Source of the DNA: Flavobacteriia bacterium
GTDB taxonomy: Bacteria > Bacteroidota > Bacteroidia > Flavobacteriales > Flavobacteriaceae
Direction of reading: 5' to 3'
Assembly: GCA_018500075.1 (NCBI GenBank)
Contig: JAHBAN010000128.1
Coordinates: forward strand, 1-6,384
Length of the DNA: 6,384 nucleotides
Part shown: positions 1 to 6,370 of the stretch, piece by piece
Layout: each line of letters begins with the position of its first letter
How positions within the stretch are numbered: the first letter of the stretch is position 1
Notes under the pieces: model-generated
Database searches by the model: none
The model's input: only the letters and a program-made list of their open reading frames with translations
Told to the model about the DNA's origin: nothing
Translations under genes and position numbers: made by a program

Positions 1-95
1 GGAGCAAACCCGAGAGGGAAAAATCTGCCCGTTCTCCCCGTTGCGGGCTGCCCAAAGCCGTCCCACCTGCTAAAGACAGCCCAAAGGAGCCGCCC
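1..95 (+). other. Partial spacer or gene end upstream of the PqiA-like gene; nothing certain
   Basis: I see no recognisable product here. One frame runs from base 2 to a TAA at 71-73 and could be the tail of an upstream gene, but its 23 residues match nothing I know. The frame of the PqiA-like gene is also open to the window edge. The only functional element I support is the Shine-Dalgarno AAAGGAG at 83-89. Confidence 0.3.
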
Positions 96-563
96 ATGCT
101 GCTACGCCTCGCCAATCTCTCGCTGCTCGTGCTGTTCCCGCTCGCCTGGTCAGCGCCCTTGATGAAAGCGGGCCTTCTGCCGCTCTTTGCGCTGAGCGAA
201 ATCTCGGTGATCTCCGGGCTTCAGGCGCTCTGGCGCACAGACATCCTTCTCGCTCTGGTCGTCACGCTCTTTGCCCTCTGCCTGCCCTATCTCAAGACAG
301 TCGGCCTCGCGCTTGTGCAGTTCGGCCTGCTCAAACCTGCCCTGCTGCCCCTGCTCTGCGCTCTGGGCCGGTTTGCTATGGCCGATGTCTTCCTGATCGC
401 GCTCTACATCACCCTCGCCAAAGGAATCGGCCTCGGGCGGATCGAGACAGCTTGGGGGCTGTATCTCTTCACAGCCTGCATTTTCGCCTCGCTGATCATC
501 GGCTTGGCCACGAAACAATCGCTCCAAAGCCCGGCGATTGTCCCAAAAGACCCTGATAAATAG
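96..563 (+). CDS. Stand-alone PqiA-like (paraquat-inducible protein A) inner-membrane protein
   Basis: The 155-residue product is very hydrophobic, with likely membrane segments near residues 8-22, 47-66, 95-112 and 118-137. The signature is GRFAMADVF (91-99), matching the 'GRWSM-DVF' motif that opens the third helix of PqiA domains, followed by a glycine-rich turn and a last helix. E. coli PqiA has two such domains with zinc-ribbon cysteine pairs and works with the MCE protein PqiB in envelope lipid handling. Here there is one domain, the three cysteines (62, 88, 128) do not form CxxC pairs, and no pqiB is visible, so the substrate and partner are unknown. The ATG is supported by AAAGGAG at 83-89, 6 nt upstream. 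The frame stays open upstream to the window edge, but the SD and the immediate hydrophobic start favour this ATG. Family assignment fairly sure; role inferred. Confidence 0.8.
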   Translation: MLLRLANLSLLVLFPLAWSAPLMKAGLLPLFALSEISVISGLQALWRTDILLALVVTLFALCLPYLKTVGLALVQFGLLKPALLPLLCALGRFAMADVFLIALYITLAKGIGLGRIETAWGLYLFTACIFASLIIGLATKQSLQSPAIVPKDPDK

Positions 564-628
564 CGCGCAAACAACCTATTTCGCCTCAAACCCACCAAAA
601 ACCTTGTTATTTCCCGCAAATTTTTGGA

Positions 629-637
629 AAACTGTCG
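629..637 (+). repeat. Copy 1 of the shared intergenic 9-mer AAACTGTCG
   Basis: This copy lies 45 bp upstream of the ATG at 682 in an AT-rich spacer. From its last base there are 13 bp to a CATACG (651-656), a weak -10-like hexamer. Copy 2 has the same 13-bp gap to a CATAGC (3624-3629). Confidence 0.5.
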
Positions 638-670
638 GCAGTATTTTGCTCATACGAGTGTTCGGGGTCC

Positions 671-678
671 GGGGGGGA
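671..678 (+). promoter_or_regulatory. G-rich ribosome binding site deciding the start at 682
   Basis: Seven consecutive G then A lie 4 nt before the ATG at 682. It is not a perfect AGGAGG but can pair with a C-rich anti-SD. It favours this ATG over the upstream TTG, which has no such site. A homopolymer of seven G is also a place where read errors are possible. Confidence 0.5.
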
Positions 679-681
679 TTC

Positions 682-1449
682 ATGGTTACCGTTTTGCAGG
701 GCCTGCGCGCCAGTGCCTTTCTTCTGCACCGTCTGGCCTTTGTCACAGTGGCGCTGGCCGGTGGGTTTGCTCTGATCTATACAGCGCTCTGCGCCATGGG
801 CTTTGCGCCCTGGCTTGACATATCGCTCGGCCTCGCGGGGCAACCTCTTGAAAATGCAGGCATATGGTTTCAGTCCAGCCTGACGGGCCTGGCCGTTCTG
901 CTGCTGTTCTTTCTGCCCTCCAACAGGCGCATCCTCGCCTTGGAAAACTCGCACCGCTCCTTTCAGCTCGGAATGCACGATGTCGCCCGCGCCTATCACC
1001 ACGCCCATGCCGCCGACCGCGCCAACGCCTTCCAGCTCAGCTCCGAGTTTGACTCGGTGCGCGAGCGCCTCGTCTATCTGCGCAACCACCCCGATCTTGG
1101 CGCGCTTGAGCCGGAGGTGCTCGAAGCCGCCGCGCAAATGAGCCATATCTCCAAAGAGCTGGCCCAAGTCTATTCCGATGCGGCCCTGTCGCGCGCCCGC
1201 GACTTCCTGCGCCAGCGCCAGACCGAAATAGAGACGTTCAACAGCCGCATCACAGCCGCCAAACAGGTCGCCACCGAGCTAAAACACTGGCTGCATGAGG
1301 TCGAGCTGGAAGAAAGCGTCGCCGCCAGCCAGCTTGAGCGCCTGCGCGACGAGCTGCATGAGGTGCTGCCCGAGCTTGGCAAAATCTCCATGGTGGAGCT
1401 GGAAGCCGAGAGCGACACCGTCACCCGCCTGCCCCGCGCGGCCGAATAA
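682..1449 (+). CDS. Conserved hypothetical protein: two membrane segments and a helical/coiled-coil tail
   Basis: The 255-residue product has two membrane segments (about 15-39 and 61-79) and then a long charged, mostly helical region. Residues about 145-232 have the heptad-like pattern of a coiled coil (for example ELKHWLHEVELEESVAASQL, 199-218). A segment at 100-138, with DVARAY, LSSEFDSVRERL and YLRNHPDLG, looks constrained. I recognise it as a protein often seen before radA in Rhodobacterales and sometimes labelled 'DNA repair protein'. I see no nuclease, ATPase or DNA-binding motif that supports that label. It is probably an inner-membrane protein with a cytoplasmic coiled-coil domain. 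The frame is open back to a TTG at 538, which would overlap pqiA. The ATG at 682 is preferred because of the G-rich ribosome site at 671-678 and because it starts just before the first membrane helix. Function unknown. Confidence 0.8.
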   Translation: MVTVLQGLRASAFLLHRLAFVTVALAGGFALIYTALCAMGFAPWLDISLGLAGQPLENAGIWFQSSLTGLAVLLLFFLPSNRRILALENSHRSFQLGMHDVARAYHHAHAADRANAFQLSSEFDSVRERLVYLRNHPDLGALEPEVLEAAAQMSHISKELAQVYSDAALSRARDFLRQRQTEIETFNSRITAAKQVATELKHWLHEVELEESVAASQLERLRDELHEVLPELGKISMVELEAESDTVTRLPRAAE

Positions 1450-1456
1450 AGGCGAT

Positions 1457-1512
1457 CCAACCCACCTCCAACCCACCGCTAACCCACCTCTAACCCCTCT
1501 CTAAACCGCCAC
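1457..1512 (+). terminator. Possible Rho-utilisation (rut) site of a Rho-dependent terminator
   Basis: Positions 1457-1507 contain 29 C and only one G in 51 bases, with pyrimidine-C dinucleotides recurring every 11 bp. A C-rich, G-poor, unstructured RNA with regularly spaced YC dimers is the known character of rut sites loaded by Rho. The location, 8 bp past the stop of the preceding gene and before a possible new promoter, fits a terminator, and no hairpin with a T tract is present. This is inference from composition and position. Confidence 0.45.
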
Positions 1513-1545
1513 GAGACACCTGCGACACACCCGCGAAACCGCCGC
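1458..1545 (+). repeat. Eight-unit degenerate 11-bp tandem repeat
   Basis: The DNA after the stop codon at 1449 divides into eight consecutive 11-bp units with no indels: 1458 CAACCCACCTC, 1469 CAACCCACCGC, 1480 TAACCCACCTC, 1491 TAACCCCTCTC, 1502 TAAACCGCCAC, 1513 GAGACACCTGC, 1524 GACACACCCGC, 1535 GAAACCGCCGC. Position 2 is always A, and positions 5 and 11 are always C. The first three copies are nearly identical and similarity decays towards radA. The unit length is not a multiple of three and the array lies outside any supported gene, so it is not a protein repeat. The first four or five units are clear; later ones are a weaker extension. Confidence 0.75.
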
Positions 1546-1597
1546 TCAACCCAAAGCCCAGCCGCCACCCTCCTTTAAGCCTGTCATGCGGTCATGG

Positions 1598-1626
1598 TTG
1601 ACGGCAGCGCGGCGCTCGGACATACC
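1598..1626 (+). promoter_or_regulatory. Candidate sigma-70-type promoter for a leaderless radA transcript
   Basis: TTGACG (1598-1603, five of six matches to TTGACA) is followed after exactly 17 bp by CATACC (1621-1626, three of six matches to TATAAT). Transcription would start about 7 bp later, on or next to the A of the radA ATG at 1633. That would explain why no Shine-Dalgarno sequence precedes that ATG. The -10 element is poor, so this remains a candidate. Confidence 0.4.
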
Positions 1627-1632
1627 CGAAAA

Positions 1633-2997
<1,365 letters not shown>

Positions 2998-3030
2998 ACC
3001 GCCGCGCAAGACAGAAAGAAGAGAGTGACT

Positions 3031-3585
3031 ATGGAAGGTTTTACAATCGTCGACGGCGTTGTCGCGCTGATCATCGTTGTCTCGGCCCTGCTGGCCTATT
3101 CGCGCGGCCTTGTGCGCGAAGGTCTGGCCATCGCGGGCTGGGTGCTCTCGGCGTTTCTGGCCTTTCTCTTTGCTCCACAGGTGCAACCTCTGGTCAAGGA
3201 GGTGCCGGTCATCGGCAAGCTGATCTCTGACAGCTGCGAGCTGTCCATGATCGCGGGGGCCGCCGCGATCTTCACGGTGGTTCTGGTGATCGTGGCGCTG
3301 TTCACACCGCTGTTTTCCTCGGTGATCCAGCGCTCGGCCCTCGGCGGGCTGGACCAGGGGCTTGGCTTTCTCTTCGGCGTCGCCCGCGGCATCCTGCTCG
3401 TGGCGATTGCGTTTTTTGTCTATGAAACGGTCGTCACAAGCCAGGACATCGCCGCAATTGATGACAGCCGCTCGGCCCGTGTCTTTGGCAAAATGACCGG
3501 TGCAATCGAGGAGCGCGACCCCGAGCAAGCGCTGGGCTGGATCACCCTGCAATATGAAGAGCTGGTCTCGACCTGCGCCCAATAA
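3031..3585 (+). CDS. cvpA: CvpA family inner-membrane protein (colicin V production protein homologue)
   Basis: The 184-residue product has about four membrane segments (6-23, 31-49, 70-96, 110-131). CvpA-family features are the early acidic VDG, SRGLVRE (24-30) after the first helix, and LDQGLGFLFGVARG (107-120) leading into the last helix. In E. coli cvpA lies directly upstream of purF and was named for a need in colicin V export; its normal role is in envelope physiology and is not well defined. The same cvpA-purF order is seen here with a 58-bp gap. The purine-rich stretch AAGAAGAGAG (3016-3025) serves as ribosome site for ATG 3031. A GTG at 3025 in the same frame lies inside that stretch and is less likely. 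The cytoplasmic C-terminal tail (132-184) is charged. Confidence 0.93.
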   Translation: MEGFTIVDGVVALIIVVSALLAYSRGLVREGLAIAGWVLSAFLAFLFAPQVQPLVKEVPVIGKLISDSCELSMIAGAAAIFTVVLVIVALFTPLFSSVIQRSALGGLDQGLGFLFGVARGILLVAIAFFVYETVVTSQDIAAIDDSRSARVFGKMTGAIEERDPEQALGWITLQYEELVSTCAQ

Positions 3586-3601
3586 TACGCGCCAAGTCAT
3601 C

Positions 3602-3610
3602 AAACTGTCG
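3602..3610 (+). repeat. Copy 2 of the shared intergenic 9-mer AAACTGTCG
   Basis: This 9-mer, found between cvpA and purF, also occurs at 629-637 and 5955-5963, each time on the + strand in the spacer upstream of a gene. I saw no copy inside a coding region. It may be a regulator site or promoter element. Confidence 0.5.
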
Positions 3611-3626
3611 TATCCTTGGGTGACAT

Positions 3627-3642
3627 AGCCGCGCGCGCGGCT
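3627..3642 (+). promoter_or_regulatory. Perfect 16-bp GC palindrome before purF
   Basis: AGCCGCGCGCGCGGCT equals its own reverse complement. As RNA it could form a 6-bp all but GC stem with a 4-nt GCGC loop. It ends one base before the ATG at 3644, where a Shine-Dalgarno site should be, and is not followed by a T tract, so it is not a standard terminator. It could be a protein-binding site or a structure that blocks initiation at 3644. Confidence 0.5.
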
Positions 3643-3643
3643 T

Positions 3644-5173
3644 ATGAAGGGGCAAATCTGTCCTCAGGATTCGGAGCTGCCCGCCGTGCCCAACCCTTCT
3701 TCGCCGCTGACTTGTGAAAAACCGTTCTTCGCCCATCCCTTTGATGACGATAAACTCAAAGAAGAATGCGGGGTCTTTGGCGTCACAGGCGTGACAGATG
3801 CCGCCAATTTCGTCGCTCTGGGCCTTCATGCGCTCCAGCACCGCGGTCAGGAAGCGGGCGGGATCGTCTCCTATCACCCGGATCACGACTTCAACTCGGT
3901 GCGCCGTTTTGGCTATGTGCGCGACAATTTCACCAAACAATCGCTCATGGAAACCCTGCCCGGCGCGCTTTCGATCGGCCATGTGCGCTATTCCACAGCC
4001 GGCTCCAAAGGCGCGGCGATCCGCGATGTGCAGCCCTTCTTTGGCGAGTTTTCCATGGGAGGCGCGGCGATTGCCCACAACGGCAATATTACAAACGCCG
4101 AGGCCCTGCGCCGCGAGCTGATCGAACGCGGCAGCATCTTCCAGTCCAGCTCGGACTCCGAATGTATCATTCATCTCATGGCCCGCAGCCTGCAGCGCAA
4201 CATCCCCGAACGCATGGAAGACGCGCTGCGCCGCGTTGAAGGCGCGTTTTCCATCGTCGCCATGACCCGCACCAAGCTGATCGGCGTGCGCGACCCGCTC
4301 GGCGTGCGCCCGCTTGTCCTTGGCCAGATCGGCGAGGGCTGGGTGCTCAGCTCGGAAACCTGCGCGCTGGACATCATCGGCGCAACCTATGTGCGCGAGA
4401 TCGAACCCGGCGAAATGGTGGTGATCACCGGCGATAAAGTCGAAAGCAGCTTCCCCTTCCGGCGCCAGAAATCGCGCTTCTGCATCTTCGAACACGTGTA
4501 TTTCTCCCGTCCCGACAGCATCATCGGGGGCCGCTCGGTCTATGAAACCCGCCGCCAGATCGGCGTTGAGCTGGCCCGCGAAGCGCCCGTGGAGGCCGAT
4601 CTTGTCTGCCCCGTGCCCGACTCAGGCACCCCCGCCGCCATCGGCTTTTCTCAGGAAAGCGGCATCCCCTACGCCATGGGCATCATCCGCAACCAATATA
4701 TGGGCCGCACCTTCATCGAGCCGACCGAAAGCATCCGCAACATGGGGGTGCGCCTCAAGCTCAACGTCAACCGCGCGCTCATCGCGGGCAAACGGGTGAT
4801 CCTTGTGGATGACAGCGTCGTGCGCGGCACAACCAGCCGCAAGATCAAGGAAATGATTCTGGATGCCGGCGCCGCCGAAGTCCATTTCCGGATCGCCAGC
4901 CCGCCCACCGCCTGGCCCTGCTTTTACGGGGTGGACACCCCGCAGCGCGAAAAGCTCCTCGCCGCAACCATGTCCGAAGAGGAAATGCGCGACCACCTCG
5001 CAGTGGACAGCCTCAAATTTATCTCGCTGGACGGGCTGTATCGCGCGGTCGGCGAGGCCGAAGGCCGCAGCAAAACCTGCCCGCAATATTGCGATGCCTG
5101 CTTCTCGGGCGAATATCCCGTCGTGCCCGCCGATATGGTCTCCAAAGGGTTTGAGATGAAAGCCGCCGAGTAA
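3644..5173 (+). CDS. purF: Amidophosphoribosyltransferase PurF, [4Fe-4S]-type with N-terminal propeptide
   Basis: PurF transfers glutamine amide nitrogen to PRPP to give 5-phosphoribosylamine, the first committed step of purine synthesis. Numbering from ATG 3644 (509 residues), the class II glutamine amidotransferase domain begins at Cys42 (EECGVFGV), the N-terminal nucleophile after removal of a propeptide. RYSTAG (115-120) and AHNGNITN (144-151) belong to this domain. The phosphoribosyltransferase domain carries the PRPP loop VILVDDSVVRGTTS (385-398). Cys280, Cys426, Cys483 and Cys486 match the spacing of the four iron-sulphur cluster ligands in Bacillus subtilis PurF, so this is the cluster-bearing kind, unlike E. 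coli. ATG 3644 has no SD and follows a GC palindrome. GTG 3686 has CGGAG (3672-3676) 9 nt upstream and would leave a 27-residue propeptide; it is about as likely to be the true start. The gene is complete. Confidence 0.97.
   Translation: MKGQICPQDSELPAVPNPSSPLTCEKPFFAHPFDDDKLKEECGVFGVTGVTDAANFVALGLHALQHRGQEAGGIVSYHPDHDFNSVRRFGYVRDNFTKQSLMETLPGALSIGHVRYSTAGSKGAAIRDVQPFFGEFSMGGAAIAHNGNITNAEALRRELIERGSIFQSSSDSECIIHLMARSLQRNIPERMEDALRRVEGAFSIVAMTRTKLIGVRDPLGVRPLVLGQIGEGWVLSSETCALDIIGATYVREIEPGEMVVITGDKVESSFPFRRQKSRFCIFEHVYFSRPDSIIGGRSVYETRRQIGVELAREAPVEADLVCPVPDSGTPAAIGFSQESGIPYAMGIIRNQYMGRTFIEPTESIRNMGVRLKLNVNRALIAGKRVILVDDSVVRGTTSRKIKEMILDAGAAEVHFRIASPPTAWPCFYGVDTPQREKLLAATMSEEEMRDHLAVDSLKFISLDGLYRAVGEAEGRSKTCPQYCDACFSGEYPVVPADMVSKGFEMKAAE
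3672..3676 (+). promoter_or_regulatory. Possible ribosome binding site for an alternative purF GTG start at 3686
   Basis: CGGAG lies 9 nt before an in-frame GTG at 3686. The protein from that codon begins MPNPSSPLTC and still contains the whole enzyme. The ATG at 3644 has no comparable site. Confidence 0.4.
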
Positions 5174-5208
5174 ACAAAAGCCTTAAGAACGCCACGAAAG
5201 CTACGGAT

Positions 5209-5853
5209 ATGACAGACAAAATCGCTCTCATCACAGGCGCGTCCCGCGGCCTCGGCGCCGCTCTGGCCGAGGCGCTCTGCGAGACCCACCACATCGTCGC
5301 GGTGGGGCGCACCACAGGCGCACTCGAAGAGCTTGACGACCGCATCAAAGCCAAAGGCGGCGCCGCCACCCTCGCCCCGATGGACATCACCAACACCGAT
5401 GCCATGGGCCAGCTCTGCCGCTCGATCTATGAGCGCTGGGGCAGCGTCGACATCTGGGCGCACACCGCCATCCACACCGCCCCGCTCTCGCCCGCCGATC
5501 ATATGGATATGAAAGGCTGGGAAAAATCGGTCGCCATCAATCTCACCGCCACAGGGCTATTGATCGGCTATGTCTCGCCCCTGCTCACCCCCCAAAGCGC
5601 CGCCCTCTTCTTTGAAGACGGCCACGGCGGCGAGAAATTCTTTGGCGCCTATGGCACAACCAAAACCGCCCAAATCGCCCTCGCCCGCAGCTGGCAGGCC
5701 GAAACCGTCAAGACCGGCCCCAAGGTCCATATCCTGAGCCCCAAACCGCTGGCCACAGCGCTCCGGGCGCGCTTTTTCCCGGGCGAAGACCGCGCCCCCC
5801 TTGCGCCGCCTGCCACTGAGGCCGCACGCCTCCTTGCCGAATTGCGCGGCTAA
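5209..5853 (+). CDS. Short-chain dehydrogenase/reductase (SDR) family protein with altered catalytic motifs
   Basis: The 214-residue product is slightly shorter than a classical SDR (~250). It has the NAD(P)-binding TGASRGLG (9-16), the MDI (58-60) that matches the cofactor-site 'D-(V/I)' motif, Asn111 (INLTATG), and the YxxxK pair Tyr148/Lys152 in YGTTK. Two usual features are changed: the NNAG stabilising motif reads AHTA (84-87), and the catalytic serine expected about 13 residues before the tyrosine is replaced (FFEDGHG, 134-140). The post-catalytic 'PG' motif reads SPKPLATA (177-184). The fold and cofactor binding are likely, but dehydrogenase activity is uncertain. It starts 35 bp after purF with only a weak SD (CGGA, 5204-5207), so it is probably in the same transcript. 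I recall similar proteins next to purF in other Rhodobacterales. Substrate unknown. Confidence 0.88.
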   Translation: MTDKIALITGASRGLGAALAEALCETHHIVAVGRTTGALEELDDRIKAKGGAATLAPMDITNTDAMGQLCRSIYERWGSVDIWAHTAIHTAPLSPADHMDMKGWEKSVAINLTATGLLIGYVSPLLTPQSAALFFEDGHGGEKFFGAYGTTKTAQIALARSWQAETVKTGPKVHILSPKPLATALRARFFPGEDRAPLAPPATEAARLLAELRG

Positions 5854-5890
5854 CCCCACACTTTTTCTTTCTAGAAATATCCTTGGGGGA

Positions 5891-5917
5891 GTTGCGGGGG
5901 GATTGATCCCCCTCAAC
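5891..5917 (+). terminator. Strong G/C hairpin, possible terminator after the SDR gene
   Basis: GTTG (5891-5894) pairs with CAAC (5914-5917) and GGGGGGA (5896-5902) pairs with TCCCCCT (5907-5913, one G-T pair), with C5895 bulged and a TTGA loop. It lies 38 bp past the stop at 5853. No T tract follows on either strand, so it is not a textbook intrinsic terminator. It may be a terminator or RNA 3'-end stabiliser. It also resembles the 'AAATATCC-G5' intergenic hairpins I recall as frequent in Roseobacter genomes. Confidence 0.5.
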
Positions 5918-5954
5918 AAGTCGGATTGCCCGCAGCGCAATTCGAAGGCTTTAA

Positions 5955-5963
5955 AAACTGTCG
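5955..5963 (+). repeat. Copy 3 of the shared intergenic 9-mer AAACTGTCG
   Basis: This copy lies 93 bp upstream of the surE ATG, in the AT-rich part of the spacer. It is followed directly by CATAAA (5964-5969) and by a GANTC sequence (GACTC, 5971-5975), the target of the alphaproteobacterial cell-cycle methylase CcrM. Confidence 0.5.
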
Positions 5964-6055
5964 CATAAACGACTCTATTGCAAACCCCGCGCCAACGCCG
6001 CCTTGCTCTGTACGCGCCCCTCCTTTATTCAAAGAAAAAACAGTCAGGCGGCCCT

Positions 6056-6370
6056 ATGCGTATTCTTCTCACCAATGACGACGGCATCAATGCCCCCGGC
6101 CTGAAATCGCTCGAAAAAATAGCGTGGGATCTGGCTGGCGCGAAGGGCGAAGTCTGGGTTGTCGCCCCTGCATTTGAGCAGTCAGGCGTTGGCCATTGCA
6201 TCAGTTATACGCATCCGATGATGGTGCAGAAGATGGGCAAGCAGCGCTACGCTGCCGAAGGCTCTCCTGCCGATTGCGTTCTCGCAGCGCTGCATGACAT
6301 CCTGCCCGAGCGGCCCGACCTTGTGCTGTCTGGCGTCAACCGCGGCAACAACTCTGCCGAAAATGCCGTC
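6056..6370 (+). CDS. surE: 5'/3'-nucleotidase SurE, 5' part only
   Basis: SurE is a metal-dependent phosphatase acting on nucleoside 5'- and 3'-monophosphates, linked to stationary-phase survival. About 105 residues are present of a usual ~260. Visible are [10 protein letters not shown] with the metal-binding Asp8 and Asp9, the [10 protein letters not shown] segment with metal-binding Ser43, EGSPADCV (68-75), and [19 protein letters not shown] (87-105) with metal-binding Asn95. The ATG is preceded by AGGCGG (6046-6051). The frame stays open to 6384, but the last codons read SYTH where SurE proteins normally continue Y-S-G-T, because from about 6368 the sequence is adapter-like. The gene is therefore cut by the contig end, not by mutation. 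Third-position GC is lower than in the SDR gene (about 67% against 86% by hand count of about 100 codons each). Confidence 0.95.

Larger units (their letters stand above)
564..681 (+). other. Intergenic spacer, AT-rich, probable promoter region for the next gene
   Basis: This 118-bp gap is clearly richer in A and T than the flanking genes, especially about 595-660 with runs such as ATTTTTGG and GTATTTTG. That is what a promoter region looks like in a high-GC genome. I could not find a convincing -35/-10 pair with 16-18 bp spacing. It holds one copy of the 9-mer AAACTGTCG (629-637) that recurs in two other spacers of this window, and a run of seven G at 671-677 just before the next start. No intrinsic terminator with a T tract is seen. 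Confidence 0.4.
5854..6055 (+). other. Intergenic spacer between the SDR gene and surE
   Basis: This 202-bp gap has no supported gene. It holds, in order, a 10-bp perfect palindrome TTTCTAGAAA (5868-5877), a G-run/C-run hairpin (5891-5917), an AT-rich stretch about 5950-5980 with the third AAACTGTCG copy and a GANTC site, and a purine-rich piece AAAGAAAAAA (6031-6040) before surE. It most likely separates two transcription units. I could not define a convincing surE promoter. Confidence 0.5.

Noticed and set aside
38..48. Small hairpin CCCG-TTG-CGGG near the window start
   Set aside because: The four-pair stem has a three-base loop and no T tract. It is too weak to call a terminator.
538..681. 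N-terminal extension of the coiled-coil protein from TTG 538
   Set aside because: It would overlap the PqiA-like gene, is low in coding character and AT-rich like a spacer, and lacks a ribosome site. ATG 682 has one.
607..1167. Minus-strand open frame of 186 codons opposite the coiled-coil protein gene
   Set aside because: The + strand frame encodes coherent membrane helices and a coiled coil. The reverse product is an incoherent mix with no motif.
1458..1545. CRISPR-like array in the radA upstream spacer
   Set aside because: The units are 11 bp with no spacers between them, and no cas genes are present. It is a simple tandem repeat.
1594..1632. Thirteen-residue extension of RadA from ATG 1594
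   Set aside because: It lacks an SD, and the canonical RadA N-terminus MAK...C-x2-C begins at 1633. A candidate promoter lies inside this stretch.
3542..4495. Long minus-strand open frame of 317 codons opposite purF
   Set aside because: It lies wholly against purF and the cvpA end, has low-complexity Ala/Gly/His/Asp-rich content and no known motif. Long antisense frames are expected where the sense codons end in G or C.
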